Positions 18,911-28,349 of a DNA stretch of 64,000 bases are shown one piece after another. The position numbers and the translations under genes were made by a program. The DNA comes from Rossellomorea pakistanensis. Lineage in GTDB: Bacteria > Bacillota > Bacilli > Bacillales > Bacillaceae_B. The stretch spans positions 1,364,001 through 1,428,000 of the forward strand of contig NZ_JAFBDZ010000001.1 of assembly GCF_016908495.1 (NCBI RefSeq), read 5' to 3'. The notes below the pieces were generated by a model that was given only the letters and a program-made list of their open reading frames with translations, did not search any database and was not told the origin of the DNA. Position 1 is the first letter of the stretch. Each line of letters begins with the position of its first letter.

Positions 18911-20185
18911 TTACGCCGAAGTTTTCGTTTCTTCTGAACCTTCTACAATCGTTCCATCTTCAAGTAATAATTTCGGAGCTTCATTATCCAAAATAGTTCC
19001 TTTTGTAATGATACATTTCTTAATATCATCACGTGACGGAAGATCGAACATGACTTCTAGCATAATGTTTTCAATAATCGATCTTAACCCACGAGCACCC
19101 GTTTTACGCTCGATTGCTTTTTTCGAGATTTCACGAAGCGCCTCTTCTTCAAATTCCAATTCTACATTGTCAAGCTCCAACATTTTTTGATATTGCTTTA
19201 CAAGTGCATTTTTTGGCTTGGTTAAAATTTCGATTAATGCTTCCTCATCAAGTGGCGTTAAACTTGAGATGACTGGTAAACGACCAATAAACTCAGGAAT
19301 TAATCCAAATTTTAATAGGTCTTCTGGAACCACTTTCGTTAATAATGACTTTTCATTATCTACATCACCAGATTTAGGATCTGATCCAAAACCGATAACC
19401 TTCTGACCTAATCGTCTTTTAATAATTTGTTCGACACCATCAAATGCACCACCACAAATAAATAGGATATTTGATGTATCAATTTGGATGAATTCTTGAT
19501 GTGGATGTTTTCTTCCACCTTGTGGAGGTACGCTTGCAACAGTACCTTCTAAAATTTTAAGTAGAGCCTGTTGAACTCCTTCACCAGAAACATCTCTTGT
19601 AATGGATGGATTTTCAGATTTTCTTGCTACTTTATCAATTTCATCAATATAAATGATTCCTTTTTCCGCTTTTTCCACATCATAATCTGCTGCTTGAATA
19701 AGCTTAAGCAGGATGTTTTCAACATCTTCCCCTACATAACCAGCTTCTGTAAGAGATGTGGCATCTGCAATGGCAAAAGGTACATTTAAGATACGAGCCA
19801 ACGTTTGTGCAAGCAAGGTTTTACCACTACCAGTAGGTCCAATTAATGCGATATTACTCTTTGATAATTCAACGTCATCTACTTTGCTGTTAGAATTAAT
19901 ACGCTTATAGTGATTGTAAACCGCTACAGCAAGAGATTTTTTCGCTTGTTCCTGACCGATCACGTATTCGTCCAAGATTTCCCGGATTTCACGTGGTTTT
20001 GGTACATCTTTAAATTCTACTTCCTCTTCCGTTCCCAATTCCTCTTCTACTATTTCAGTACAAAGTTCGATACATTCATCACATATATATACTCCTGGTC
20101 CTGCTACAAGTTTTCGAACCTGGTCTTGAGTTTTACCACAAAAAGAACATTTTAGTTGTCCTTTTTCATCGTTAAATTTAAACAA
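18911..20185 (-). CDS. clpX: ATP-dependent Clp protease ATP-binding subunit ClpX
   Basis: ClpX is the hexameric AAA+ unfoldase of ClpXP. The N-terminal zinc-binding domain has C13, C16, C35 and C38 ([17 protein letters not shown]). Walker [14 protein letters not shown], pore loop GYVGEDVE, Walker [14 protein letters not shown], the RKH-type loop (GGRKHPHQ) and sensor FIGRLP are intact. It is 424 aa. It begins with TTG after AAGGGGTG. The leader contains a terminator-like hairpin directly upstream of the ribosome binding site. It follows tig, as in B. subtilis. Confidence 0.97.
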   Translation of the reverse strand: MFKFNDEKGQLKCSFCGKTQDQVRKLVAGPGVYICDECIELCTEIVEEELGTEEEVEFKDVPKPREIREILDEYVIGQEQAKKSLAVAVYNHYKRINSNSKVDDVELSKSNIALIGPTGSGKTLLAQTLARILNVPFAIADATSLTEAGYVGEDVENILLKLIQAADYDVEKAEKGIIYIDEIDKVARKSENPSITRDVSGEGVQQALLKILEGTVASVPPQGGRKHPHQEFIQIDTSNILFICGGAFDGVEQIIKRRLGQKVIGFGSDPKSGDVDNEKSLLTKVVPEDLLKFGLIPEFIGRLPVISSLTPLDEEALIEILTKPKNALVKQYQKMLELDNVELEFEEEALREISKKAIERKTGARGLRSIIENIMLEVMFDLPSRDDIKKCIITKGTILDNEAPKLLLEDGTIVEGSEETKTSA

Positions 20186-20200
20186 TGACTTTCACCCCTT

Positions 20201-20241
20201 AAAAAAACTGTCTAATTTGTGAAGCAATCGATCACAAACAG
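20201..20241 (-). promoter_or_regulatory. Terminator-like hairpin in the clpX leader
   Basis: On the minus strand CTGTTTGTGA, a 9-base loop, then TCACAAATTAGACAG and seven Ts run directly into the AAGGGG ribosome binding site of clpX. The core stem is TTTGTGA/TCACAAA with an outer CTG/CAG pair beyond a bulge. tig has its own terminator 180 bases upstream, so this is not simply the tig terminator. It may attenuate clpX transcription or mask its ribosome binding site. In the rest of the 324-base clpX-tig gap I saw AT-rich sequence with candidate -10 boxes but no convincing promoter. Confidence 0.5.
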
Positions 20242-20414
20242 TCGTATTGATTTCACTTACCACTTCTAGGTTATGTATTGCATTTTATCATATTATATGT
20301 AGGAAAAGGAACTTATACGATTTGAAACCTATCTTAATTAAAAAACCTTGCTAATTAAGCTTTATCCAAAAACAGTAAATCCTATTCTTGTTATGTAGAG
20401 ATAAAATTTTATAA

Positions 20415-20443
20415 AACAAGGCACGATGTAAATCGCGCCTTGT
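20415..20443 (-). terminator. Terminator of tig
   Basis: AACAAGGC-CGAT / ATCG-GCCTTGTT forms a GC-rich stem followed on the minus strand by TTTATAAAATTTT. It lies about 65 bases after the tig stop. Confidence 0.82.
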
Positions 20444-20509
20444 TCTTTATAGTGTTTGCTTCAAAATGATTATTTAATCATTCAACATATAAAATTATTC
20501 TTACTTCTA

Positions 20510-21796
20510 TTATGCAACAGTTTTGCTGTTTTCTTCAAGTAATTCGACTGCTTTACGGATACGTAAGTCTGTTTTTAGACCATCTAAGCCGCCAAGAGCT
20601 TGCTTGATGTTGTCAGCAGACATATTGTATTGTTCAGCCATTGCATTGATTTCCTTTTCTGCTTCTTCATCAGAAATTTCAATGTTCTCAGCATCAGCAA
20701 TTGCTTCTAGAACTAAGTTAGTGCGAACACGGTTTGCAGCATCTTCTTTCATTTGTCCACGAAGGTCTTCTTCTGTTTGGCCAGAGAATTGGAAATATAA
20801 GTCCATGTTCATACCTTGCATTTGAAGGCGTTGACCAAATTCTTGCATCATGCGATCAACTTCTGTATTGATCATCGCTTCAGGAATATCCACTTCAGCG
20901 TTATCAGAAGCTTGTTTTACTAGACTATCGCGAACTTTTGTTTCAGCTTCCGTTTTCTTTGTTTCTTGTAGACGATTTTCCGTTTTTTCTTTGAGCTCTG
21001 CAAATGTTTCAACTTCTTCGTCTACATCCTTTGCAAATTCATCATCAAGCTCTGGAAGTTGCTTCGCTTTGATTTCATGAACTTTCACTTTAAATGTTGC
21101 AGGCTTTCCAGCAAGTTCTGCTGCATGGTATTCTTCTGGGAAAGAAACCTCTACTTCTCTTTCTTCTCCAGTTTCTACACCCACCAATTGCTCTTCGAAA
21201 CCTGGAATAAATGTATTTGATCCAAGCTCAAGAGTATAATTATCCGCTTGACCACCTTCGAACGCTTCACCATCAACGAAACCTTCGAAATCAAGAACAA
21301 GTGTATCACCATTTTCAGCTTTGCCTTCTTCTTTCACAGCAAGCTCTGCTTGACGTTCTTGAAGAGTTTTTAATTCATTTTGTACATCCTCATCTGTTAC
21401 TACAGTATCAACTTTTTCCACTTCAAGACCTTTATAGTCACCAAGCTTTACTTCTGGTTTAACAATAACCTTAGCAGTGAAAATCAAGTTTTTCCCTTTT
21501 TCCATTTGCTCGATATCAATATCCGGACGATCTACTGGTTCAATTCCTGCTTCTTCAACCGCATTTGCATATGCTTCTGGAAGTATGATATCAAGAGCAT
21601 CTTGGTATAATGATTCTACACCAAAACGTTTCTCAAACATACCTCTTGGCATTTTCCCTTTACGGAATCCAGGTACATTTACTTTCTGTACTACTTTTTT
21701 AAATGCAGCGTCTAATCCTTCATTAACTTGTGCTGCATCTACTTCAATTGTAAGAACTCCTTGGTTCCCTTCTTGCTTTTCCCACTTTGCAGACAT
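20510..21796 (-). CDS. tig: Trigger factor (ribosome-associated chaperone)
   Basis: Trigger factor binds nascent chains at the ribosome exit. The N-terminal ribosome-binding signature [16 protein letters not shown] is present (about residues 44-59). A central FKBP-type PPIase domain (about 150-245: [20 protein letters not shown] and [25 protein letters not shown]) and the helical C-terminal arms follow. It is 428 aa, normal. ATG follows TTGGAGGGAAATGT. It is a single-gene unit with its own terminator. Confidence 0.97.
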   Translation of the reverse strand: MSAKWEKQEGNQGVLTIEVDAAQVNEGLDAAFKKVVQKVNVPGFRKGKMPRGMFEKRFGVESLYQDALDIILPEAYANAVEEAGIEPVDRPDIDIEQMEKGKNLIFTAKVIVKPEVKLGDYKGLEVEKVDTVVTDEDVQNELKTLQERQAELAVKEEGKAENGDTLVLDFEGFVDGEAFEGGQADNYTLELGSNTFIPGFEEQLVGVETGEEREVEVSFPEEYHAAELAGKPATFKVKVHEIKAKQLPELDDEFAKDVDEEVETFAELKEKTENRLQETKKTEAETKVRDSLVKQASDNAEVDIPEAMINTEVDRMMQEFGQRLQMQGMNMDLYFQFSGQTEEDLRGQMKEDAANRVRTNLVLEAIADAENIEISDEEAEKEINAMAEQYNMSADNIKQALGGLDGLKTDLRIRKAVELLEENSKTVA

Positions 21797-21950
21797 ACAT
21801 TTCCCTCCAACAATCTATAAATCATTATAGTTTTTAATAGGTTAATCGTTCGACCTGCTAGCTTGCAGACCCTCAAATAGTAGATATAAAAAATTCATTT
21901 TACAACCATTACATTATAACATACGGAACAGTTCTTTCAACAGAAAGCAG

Positions 21951-22970
21951 TTAAATTGTAGGAGAAGAAATTTCTTCAAGCTCCTTTATGTTTTCAATGA
22001 CTTCTGATATTTCTTTTTTTTGATGGGCATCCATTGGACCATTTTCTAAAACTTCTCCATACAATGACAGACCATATTGGATATAGGCTAATCCTACAGT
22101 TTCATACGGTTTCTCAATTTCAAAAGGATAAAGGAGAAAACAGTGCCGTTTAAGAAGCTCAATCATTTGCTCTCCTAAAGTTGGATTCAAAGAATGGAGA
22201 TGGTCTTCAATTACTGCGGTCACCCTATTAAAAAATTGGGTTTCAAAAACATCCTTGAAAGGAGTCGGCGAACCAATATACGACATTTTAAACTTACTAA
22301 CTTTAATGTCTTTATCGTAACCATGTTCCCTTAAAACATTGAAGATCATCGTTTTCAAAAAAGGATGAGTATGATCGTCTTTTAACATGTCTATCAACTC
22401 TGTTAGAAATGGATGAATATTCTGATGAACCAACTGCGCAAGTATCAGGGTTTGTTCTTCTAGGCTTTTTCCTTTTAAAAGATACGGAACCTCTGATGAA
22501 GGCTTGTGGATAAATTCTTCTTTCATTGATTCATCCGTTTTTCCCTTTAAAACCTTCTCACTAAAAGAAAGAAGCTTCCTAAAATGATCCTCTTTTTCAA
22601 ATGGTACTTCTTTTTCTTCAAATAATGCATGAATGGTTTCTATTACTTCTCTATGTTCATTTAATTGAATGAGGATCATAAGATAGAGATCAACAACTTC
22701 AAAATAGTCTCCTAATCCGCTGTGGAGCATTTGTTTACAAATGTCTTTCGCTTCTTCATAATTCCTATTTTCATAAAGTGAAAGAGTATAGGCCGTCGCT
22801 ACTTCTCCATTGTTTGGGTCGATCTCATAGGCTTGATTTAATAAGACAATAGCTTCATCTAATAGTTGATTCTCTAATGCATGAAGACCTTTTTCAAATA
22901 GTCGATCTTTTAAGCCTGGAAAATAAATGATATTGTCGTTCTTAGAATTTGATTTTCCTTTTTTCTTCAT
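21951..22970 (-). CDS. ysoA: TPR-repeat protein YsoA
   Basis: This is a cytosolic, acidic helical protein of 339 aa with at least two TPR-like units near the N-terminus (about 25-95: LFEKGLHALENQLLDEAIVLLNQAYEIDPNN, then ATAYTLSLYENRNYEEAKDICKQML). The rest has no recognisable domain. It lies upstream of tig, which matches ysoA in B. subtilis; the symbol rests on that synteny and length. Partner unknown. Confidence 0.82.
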   Translation of the reverse strand: MKKKGKSNSKNDNIIYFPGLKDRLFEKGLHALENQLLDEAIVLLNQAYEIDPNNGEVATAYTLSLYENRNYEEAKDICKQMLHSGLGDYFEVVDLYLMILIQLNEHREVIETIHALFEEKEVPFEKEDHFRKLLSFSEKVLKGKTDESMKEEFIHKPSSEVPYLLKGKSLEEQTLILAQLVHQNIHPFLTELIDMLKDDHTHPFLKTMIFNVLREHGYDKDIKVSKFKMSYIGSPTPFKDVFETQFFNRVTAVIEDHLHSLNPTLGEQMIELLKRHCFLLYPFEIEKPYETVGLAYIQYGLSLYGEVLENGPMDAHQKKEISEVIENIKELEEISSPTI

Positions 22971-23029
22971 ATCACTACCGTCCTCTTATTTATCTGCCCT
23001 ATAGTTTAGCATGAAAGGGCTGGAAAAAC

Positions 23030-23057
23030 AAAAAAAGCTTACCTTTAGGTAAGCTTT
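23030..23057 (-). terminator. Terminator of tRNA-Arg
   Basis: AAAGCTTACC / GGTAAGCTTT is a perfect 10-bp stem with a 4-base loop, followed on the minus strand by TTTTGTTTTT. It begins 14 bases after the tRNA 3' end. Confidence 0.92.
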
Positions 23058-23071
23058 GTATGTATGAAATA

Positions 23072-23148
23072 TGGCGTCCCAGGAGAGATTCGAACTCCCG
23101 ACCGATAGCTTAGAAGGCTATTGCTCTATCCAGCTGAGCTACTGGGAC
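23072..23148 (-). tRNA. tRNA-Arg (anticodon UCU)
   Basis: The minus strand folds as a complete cloverleaf: acceptor GTCCCAG paired with CTGGGAC, D arm AGCTCAGCTGGATAGAGC, anticodon stem ATAGC/GCTAT with loop CTTCTAA (anticodon TCT at plus 23112-23114), variable loop, and T arm CGGGAGTTCGAATCTCTCCTG. The 3' CCA is encoded. It stands alone, with its own promoter and terminator, between ysoA and ysnB. Confidence 0.97.
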
Positions 23149-23175
23149 ATGATCCTTTTGTTGAGGACATTATTT

Positions 23176-23204
23176 ATTATATTGTGATAGCAATATAAAG
23201 TCAA
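23176..23204 (-). promoter_or_regulatory. Sigma-A promoter of tRNA-Arg
   Basis: On the minus strand TTGACT (23199-23204), a 17-base spacer and TATAAT (23176-23181) form a near-consensus vegetative promoter about 25 bases before the mature tRNA 5' end. Confidence 0.88.
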
Positions 23205-23215
23205 CACTTTTTTTG

Positions 23216-23243
23216 AAAAAAGGAGGAAGAATTTTCTCCCTCG
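23216..23243 (-). terminator. Terminator after ysnB
   Basis: GAGG-AGAA / TTCT-CCTC forms an imperfect stem followed on the minus strand by TTTTTTTC. It lies immediately after the ysnB stop and ends the gerM/rph/rdgB/ysnB side before the tRNA promoter. Confidence 0.65.
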
Positions 23244-23248
23244 CTTTA

Positions 23249-23758
23249 TTATAGTGAAAAAGTAGCTGTTAAATCAACTAATTCTTCGTGATTTTCATTT
23301 AAAAACCTAACGTACACTCTACTGCTTTCTACCTCTACAAGTGCATAGGTCTTTTCCCGTCTTCCCCGTGGAAGCAAGATACTTCCAGGATTCAAAAATA
23401 AGGTGCCGTCCATCATCTCTGCTCCAAGAGTGTGAGAATGACCAAAGAAAACGAATTGAGCGGCGTTTTCCTTTGCTTTATAGCTTAAATTCATTAGGGA
23501 CATTTTCACATTAAATAAGTGTCCATGAGTGACAAGTACATTTATTCCACCCATTTCTTTTACAAGATGATCCGGGAAGCGTGCATCGATATCACAGTTT
23601 CCTCTGACTGTTAAGTAGTCTGCCATAATAGGGTTATCTGCCGTTAATTCTGAATCCCCACAATGGATCATCGCGTCTACCCTGTTAGAATAGCGGGTGG
23701 ATAGTTCTTGAAGGATTTCGGTTGAACCATGACTGTCACTTACTATAAGGAATTTCAT
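23249..23758 (-). CDS. ysnB: Metallophosphoesterase YsnB (YfcE/MJ0936 family)
   Basis: This is a small single-domain calcineurin-like phosphoesterase of 169 aa. All metal motifs are present: VSDSHG (D8, H10), HCGDSE, RGNCD, THGH and GHSHT. The physiological substrate is unknown; the family contains cyclic-phosphodiesterase-like enzymes. Its ATG overlaps the rdgB stop (ATGA), so it is coupled to rdgB and rph. The order rph-ysnA-ysnB is the same in B. subtilis. Confidence 0.93.
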   Translation of the reverse strand: MKFLIVSDSHGSTEILQELSTRYSNRVDAMIHCGDSELTADNPIMADYLTVRGNCDIDARFPDHLVKEMGGINVLVTHGHLFNVKMSLMNLSYKAKENAAQFVFFGHSHTLGAEMMDGTLFLNPGSILLPRGRREKTYALVEVESSRVYVRFLNENHEELVDLTATFSL

Positions 23759-24369
23759 TTTGCATCATCCTTAGGAACAAGCGAAGATAAATTCCTCTCT
23801 AATCGTTTTAATGCGCTCCCTCTATGGCTGATTTCGCTTTTTTCCTCGGGGCGAAGTTCTGCCATCGCTTTTTGTTTTTCCTTCACAAAGAAAATAGGGT
23901 CATAACCAAACCCATTTGCTCCTCTTCGTTCCCTTAGGATCTCTCCTTCACATACCCCTGCAAATGTTTTCGTTTCAATACCAGGACCTGCAACAGCAAG
24001 TACACAGTAAAATCGCGCTGTTCTATCTCCGCCTGGAACATCTGTTAATTCAGATAAAACTTTATCTATGTTGGCTTCATCATTCTTTTCTTCACCTGCA
24101 TACCTAGCTGAGTACACACCAGGTCTTCCTTCTAAGGCATCTACTACCAGTCCAGAGTCATCTGATATAACCAAGGAATTTAACTGATTTGCAACCCCTT
24201 CAGCTTTTAAAATAGCATTTTCTTCAAACGTAACCCCTGTTTCTTCAATATCTTCAATCTCCGGCATATCTAGAAGCGTTAAGACATCATAATTCAATGG
24301 TGCAAACATTCGCTTGAATTCTTTCGCTTTCCCCTGGTTCTTTGTAGCAATAATTACTTTCTTCCTCAT
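23755..24369 (-). CDS. rdgB: dITP/XTP pyrophosphatase (RdgB/HAM1 family, YsnA)
   Basis: It removes non-canonical purine triphosphates (dITP, XTP) from the nucleotide pool. N-terminal [12 protein letters not shown] is the nucleotide-binding loop. [24 protein letters not shown] carries the catalytic acidic residues, and [11 protein letters not shown] and [10 protein letters not shown] complete the family pattern. It is 204 aa, typical. The start overlaps the rph stop (TAATG) and its stop overlaps ysnB. Confidence 0.95.
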   Translation of the reverse strand: MRKKVIIATKNQGKAKEFKRMFAPLNYDVLTLLDMPEIEDIEETGVTFEENAILKAEGVANQLNSLVISDDSGLVVDALEGRPGVYSARYAGEEKNDEANIDKVLSELTDVPGGDRTARFYCVLAVAGPGIETKTFAGVCEGEILRERRGANGFGYDPIFFVKEKQKAMAELRPEEKSEISHRGSALKRLERNLSSLVPKDDAK

Positions 24370-25124
24370 TAGTTCTCCCTTCCTTTTGACGGGATTCTCT
24401 CAGCAACCTCACCAAGGGCTTCCTTCTGATGATGGAACAGTTCTTGTATACCCTTATTTGCGACTTCTAAAAGTTCTTGAAGCTCTTTGTAAGAAAAAGT
24501 AGCTTCTTCCCCAGTACCTTGGAGTTCAACAAACTCTTCTTCACCCGTCATGATCACATTCATATCCACTAGAGCCTTACTATCCTCAGCATAATTTAAA
24601 TCGAGTACAACACCGTCATCGTTCGTTACTCCGACACTTGTTGCAGCGAGGAAGCTTTTTAATGGGAAAGATTTAATTTTCTTTTGATCTTGCAGTTTTC
24701 CTAAAGCAATGGCTACAGCAACAAACGCACCTGTTATCGAAGCAGTACGTGTTCCCCCATCTGCCTGAATAACATCACAATCAATCCATACCGTTCTTTC
24801 TCCAAGAGCTTCTAAATCCACGACAGCTCTTAATGCTCGTCCAATTAATCGTTGAATTTCCATAGTACGACCAGAAACCTTCCCTTTAGAAGATTCTCTA
24901 ATACTACGCTGATCAGTTGCTCTAGGAAGCATTGCATACTCTGCGGTCACCCAACCCTTACCTTCACCTCGCATAAAAGGCGGTACGCGATCTTCAACAC
25001 TTGCATTACAAATTACCTTTGTATCTCCTACTGTAATAAGGACCGAACCCTCTGGATGCTTTATATAGCCTGTTTCAATATGTATTGGTCTTAATTGATT
25101 CGTTGCTCTATTGTCGATTCTCAT
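24369..25124 (-). CDS. rph: Ribonuclease PH
   Basis: RNase PH is a phosphorolytic 3'-5' exoribonuclease that trims tRNA 3' ends. [28 protein letters not shown], the phosphate-site motif [12 protein letters not shown] and the [10 protein letters not shown] metal region are characteristic. It is 251 aa. ATG is seven bases after GGGAGG. It heads the coupled set rph-rdgB-ysnB. Confidence 0.97.
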   Translation of the reverse strand: MRIDNRATNQLRPIHIETGYIKHPEGSVLITVGDTKVICNASVEDRVPPFMRGEGKGWVTAEYAMLPRATDQRSIRESSKGKVSGRTMEIQRLIGRALRAVVDLEALGERTVWIDCDVIQADGGTRTASITGAFVAVAIALGKLQDQKKIKSFPLKSFLAATSVGVTNDDGVVLDLNYAEDSKALVDMNVIMTGEEEFVELQGTGEEATFSYKELQELLEVANKGIQELFHHQKEALGEVAERIPSKGREN

Positions 25125-25208
25125 TAGATTACCTCCCGTTTTTTCAGTACAAGAATTTCATTCTAGCTTTAGAATTCAAATACTGATAATTAATATTCTT
25201 TTCAAAAA

Positions 25209-25243
25209 TAGAAGAGGCGGGATTTGCCCACCTCTTTTTTTAC
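25209..25243. terminator. Terminator between gerM and rph
   Basis: GAGGCGGG / CCCACCTC forms a stem with a short loop. It is flanked by TTTTTTT on the plus side and CTATTTTT on the minus side. It lies 30 bases after the gerM stop. Confidence 0.75.
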
Positions 25244-25272
25244 TACTATATAGTATATCAAAAATCCTGTTT

Positions 25273-26400
25273 TTAAAAACTAATTGTATTGACATTTTCA
25301 GGACGAGTAACCGGTTCCGTTATCGGTTCACCTTCTTTGTTCACAAGGGCCGCTTCTCCGTCGACATTAACAGATACACTTTTAATCCCCTTTTGTTCAG
25401 TTAGTGAGAGAACGAGCGAATTTAATAAATGCTCTGAAATGATTTTTTCTTCAAAACTACTATAAAGAGCTTTATTAAAGTTAAGAGTTACAACCCCATC
25501 TTTTACTTTTGGATCATCCAATAATTCAACATCAGTAAAGTCGCTTACAAGGGTAGATTGATATCCCGGCCCTTCTATAAGCTGTTGGACAACCGCTTTT
25601 GCTGGATCTTCAACATTATTGCTAACTCGTTGTGTCACAGGAACATAATAGGTCTGATCCCCTTTTTGCGACACATAGTAAACCGTAACTGGATGAGTAT
25701 TGGTTACATCTACAACACCAGTAGTATTCGTATTAATTCCATCGCTTCTTGAAAGCTTCTCATCAACCGGAGTTCCGTTAACAGGCATTTCCGTTAATTC
25801 ATAACCATTCATTCTTAGCTCAACGGTTTCAATGGAATCGAATTGTGTTAGTGTCCATGTTACAGCCTGTAATATTTTCTTTTCATCTTCAGGTTGATAT
25901 TCAGCGAATTCATTTGAAAAATCAGCTATCGCTTTTCCATCTTTAATATTGACACTTACCTGTGTATCCGCTGGAAGCACCGCTCTAAATCCATCAGGAA
26001 GAATATTTTGAACAGGTCCATTTGCGACTAAATACTCGAGAGCTTGTGTCGCAACACTTTCAGTTTTTGGAAGTGGAAGTTTTTGTGAAGCAACATAACC
26101 ATTCTCATCAATTAAATACAATTCCGTCATAACTGTTGCATCATCTTCTTCACCAGAAGCTGTAGGCTTTTCTTTTTTTTCACCGTCTTTTTTGGATTCT
26201 ACTGATTCACCTTCTTTTTTTGCATCTGCAGAATCACCTTCCTGCTTCGTATCTACCGATTCCCCTTCTTCTAAGTAAGAAACATCCTCTGGTGGATCAA
26301 TCTTTTCTTTCTCACCACCGCTAAAAAGTCCACAGCCCGCTAAATATACCGATGATACTAATACTGTTACGGCCATAGTAGCCATTGATTTCTTTGACAT
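25273..26400 (-). CDS. gerM: Spore germination/sporulation lipoprotein GerM
   Basis: GerM is needed for spore formation and germination and stabilises the engulfment-stage membrane channel complex. It is a lipoprotein (lipobox YLAGC, Cys23) with a charged repetitive linker (EGESVDTKQ, EGDSADAKK, EGESVESKK) and two GerMN domains (about 90-230 and 235-370). Typical segments are LPDGFRAVLPADTQV, ADFSNEFAEYQPEDEKKILQAVTWTLTQF and VVTLNFNKALYSSFEEKIISEHLLNSLVLSLTE. ATG is seven bases after GGAGGG. It lies between racE and rph, the B. subtilis order. Confidence 0.94.
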   Translation of the reverse strand: MSKKSMATMAVTVLVSSVYLAGCGLFSGGEKEKIDPPEDVSYLEEGESVDTKQEGDSADAKKEGESVESKKDGEKKEKPTASGEEDDATVMTELYLIDENGYVASQKLPLPKTESVATQALEYLVANGPVQNILPDGFRAVLPADTQVSVNIKDGKAIADFSNEFAEYQPEDEKKILQAVTWTLTQFDSIETVELRMNGYELTEMPVNGTPVDEKLSRSDGINTNTTGVVDVTNTHPVTVYYVSQKGDQTYYVPVTQRVSNNVEDPAKAVVQQLIEGPGYQSTLVSDFTDVELLDDPKVKDGVVTLNFNKALYSSFEEKIISEHLLNSLVLSLTEQKGIKSVSVNVDGEAALVNKEGEPITEPVTRPENVNTISF

Positions 26401-26482
26401 AAGGAAACCCTCCCCAGACAGTTTGTACTATCATGTATACGAGCTCTATTTGAAAATAGACCGATTTCGATAAAGAAAATTT

Positions 26483-26526
26483 AAAAAACCATTCAGCAGG
26501 AACATTAAATTCTCAACCGAATGGTT
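26483..26526 (-). terminator. Terminator at the end of racE
   Basis: AACCATTC (26487-26494) and GAATGGTT (26519-26526) pair, and the minus strand continues TTTTAAATTTT. The racE stop codon is inside the loop. Confidence 0.7.
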
Positions 26527-27305
26527 TCAGCTTTAACATACGTAACTCCTAGCCAATGATTGGCGATTTTCGAGAAAATTTCAGAAGATCCCGTAGTATA
26601 GAAAGCATGTTTAGGTTTAGTCGATTTCTTTGTTAATAGTTTGTTGTAATGAAGAATCGTACTTACTTCTCTAGCTGTTTCATCTCCGGAATTGATCACT
26701 TCAATCCCTTCCCCCATAAAACGTTCAATAATCGGCCCTAATAAAGGATAATGGGTACAGCCAAGGATTAGCGTATCAATACTTGTATACTTTAATGGTT
26801 CTAACGTTTCAGCAACGATTTCTTCAGCCATTTTTCCAGTGATTTCGCCACTTTCTACTAATGGAACAAACTTAGGACAGGCAAGTGATGTCACCTTTAC
26901 TTTTTGATTGATGGTTTGTAATGCCTCTGTATAGGCCTGACTTCTGACCGTCCCAATCGTTCCTAGGACACCTATGCTATGATTTCTTGTTTGTTTAATC
27001 GCAGCACGTGCACCAGGCTGAATCACTCCAACAACAGGTATGTTTAACTCCATTTGGATTTCTTCTAATACAACAGCAGTCGCCGTATTACAGGCAATCA
27101 CCAGCATTTTAATATTGTATTCTAATAAGAATTGAGTCAATTCCCATGTAAATTTTCTTACTTCTTCTTCTCCTCTTGGCCCATAAGGACATCTAGCTGT
27201 ATCTCCGAGATAATAAATGGTTTCATTAGGTAACTGCCTCATGATTTCTTTGGCCACCGTTAGGCCTCCGACACCTGAATCAATCACTCCTATTGGTTGG
27301 TTCAC
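26505..27305 (-). CDS. racE: Glutamate racemase
   Basis: It interconverts L- and D-glutamate for peptidoglycan (and other D-Glu polymers). The two catalytic cysteines are C72 (VIACNTATA) and C183 ([12 protein letters not shown]). D9-S10 in [11 protein letters not shown] and the [11 protein letters not shown] motif complete the active site. It is 266 aa. GTG start after GAGGGG, ten bases downstream of the ysmB stop, so the two genes are probably co-transcribed. racE (murI) is named from synteny with ysmB and gerE. Confidence 0.95.
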   Translation of the reverse strand: MNQPIGVIDSGVGGLTVAKEIMRQLPNETIYYLGDTARCPYGPRGEEEVRKFTWELTQFLLEYNIKMLVIACNTATAVVLEEIQMELNIPVVGVIQPGARAAIKQTRNHSIGVLGTIGTVRSQAYTEALQTINQKVKVTSLACPKFVPLVESGEITGKMAEEIVAETLEPLKYTSIDTLILGCTHYPLLGPIIERFMGEGIEVINSGDETAREVSTILHYNKLLTKKSTKPKHAFYTTGSSEIFSKIANHWLGVTYVKAETIRLRI

Positions 27306-27314
27306 AATTTCCCC

Positions 27315-27770
27315 TCATTCTGATTTGATTTCTTGATGTAACCTAGTTAGATTTTCGTTTAATTTTTGTACTTCTTCTGGAGAAAAGTTTTTCAATACTT
27401 CTTGAAGATAGTGTTGTCGTTTCTTGATCACTTCTTCAATAATTCGTTCACCTTCTTTTAACAGATGAATACGAACTACTCGACGATCTTTTTCATCCTT
27501 AACTCGAACAACCAGTTCATTTTTTTCCATACGGTCGACAAGATCCGTCGTAGTACTGCATGCTAAATACATTTTATTCGACAACTCCCCAATCGTCATG
27601 TCACCTGCTTCAAACAACCATTGAAGAGCAACAAATTGGGGAGGCGTTATTGTATATTGGCTTAAGATTTCACGGCCCTTTTGTTTAATAATAGAAGATA
27701 TGTATCGTAAGTCTTTTTCTATAGAAGCAAAGACATCAATGTCTTCATTCAATTCAACAGAATCCTTCAT
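27315..27770 (-). CDS. ysmB: MarR-family transcriptional regulator YsmB
   Basis: This is a 151-aa MarR/DUF24-like winged-helix regulator. The DNA-binding part is visible as ALQWLFEAGDMTIGELSNKMYLACSTTTDLVDRMEKNELVVRVKDEKDRRVVRIHLLKEG, with long N- and C-terminal dimerisation helices. The position upstream of racE matches ysmB. No ligand or operator is evident. It does not look like FadR-type or AraC-type control of the neighbours. Confidence 0.9.
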   Translation of the reverse strand: MKDSVELNEDIDVFASIEKDLRYISSIIKQKGREILSQYTITPPQFVALQWLFEAGDMTIGELSNKMYLACSTTTDLVDRMEKNELVVRVKDEKDRRVVRIHLLKEGERIIEEVIKKRQHYLQEVLKNFSPEEVQKLNENLTRLHQEIKSE

Positions 27771-27860
27771 ATCACTACACTCCTTAATTTCGAACGTTCA
27801 TCTACATAGCATTGTCACCTTTTTCTCGACAAATTTCAAGTTTTCTTTTTGGAAAAGTAA

Positions 27861-27971
27861 AAAGGAGATGACCGTTTTGATATGGCAGATATGATTTCCA
27901 CAAATTTCAGAAAGGAATCCATCTAAAATTTGAAAAACCTAGTAAATCTAACCCTATCGGTCATCTCCTTT
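27861..27971. repeat. 111-base element with 14-bp perfect inverted ends downstream of gerE
   Basis: AAAGGAGATGACCG (27861-27874) and CGGTCATCTCCTTT (27958-27971) are perfectly complementary and separated by 83 bases. Inside, CAAATTT and AAATTTG form a second pair. It ends 3 bases after the gerE stop. It could be an elaborate terminator, but the long interior and perfect ends suggest a structured or mobile small element. Confidence 0.6.
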
Positions 27972-27974
27972 ATG

Positions 27975-28199
27975 TTATAGCTTGAGTTCCCCCATGCGAA
28001 GGAGTTCTACAACTGCTTGAGAACGGCCCTTCACTCCAAGCTTTTGCATGGCGTTGGAAATATGGTTTCGAACTGTTTTTTCACTAATAAATAATTCTCC
28101 TGCTATTTCTTTTGTTGTCTTGTCTTGAACTAACAGCTCGAATACTTCTCTTTCTCTTTTGGTGAGCAACGGTTTGTGTGTAAAATCATTGTCCTTCAA
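27975..28199 (-). CDS. gerE: Spore germination/late mother-cell regulator GerE
   Basis: GerE is the LuxR/FixJ-type regulator of the terminal mother-cell stage, controlling spore coat genes together with sigma-K. The 74-aa protein is essentially one helix-turn-helix domain: [58 protein letters not shown]. The codon at 28199 is read as ATT in the window, 10 bases after GGAGGG; annotation tools may instead place the start at an internal codon. A sigma-K-type promoter lies upstream. Confidence 0.95.
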   Translation of the reverse strand: MKDNDFTHKPLLTKREREVFELLVQDKTTKEIAGELFISEKTVRNHISNAMQKLGVKGRSQAVVELLRMGELKL

Positions 28200-28265
28200 T
28201 TATGGTAACCCTCCTTGCCTTCGCCAGCTTTAAACCGCGGGGATGGGTATTGTTGGTCGTCACGT

Positions 28266-28294
28266 TATCATATGAAAATTCTCGGTTTAGAGTG
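28266..28294 (-). promoter_or_regulatory. Sigma-K-type promoter of gerE
   Basis: On the minus strand CACT (28291-28294), 16 bases and CATATGATA (28266-28274) match the sigma-K pattern (mACm, N16-17, CATAnnnTA), with an exact -10. gerE is transcribed by sigma-K in B. subtilis, so the assignment is coherent. The remainder of the 28200-28349 gap is leader sequence. Confidence 0.72.
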
Positions 28295-28349
28295 ACATAG
28301 AGGAGGCGTGATTTCTCAAAAATAGGCAATGATTTTTTACTGATTTACC

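Noticed and set aside
18646-19190. Plus-strand open frames across the family B repeat and the end of clpX
   Set aside because: They translate the repeat and the antisense of clpX. No ribosome binding site, and the strong minus-strand clpX frame explains the coding potential.
26405-26450. Sigma-E promoter upstream of gerM
   Set aside because: A TATACATG resembles the -10, but no -35 at the right distance matched better than 4 of 7 positions.
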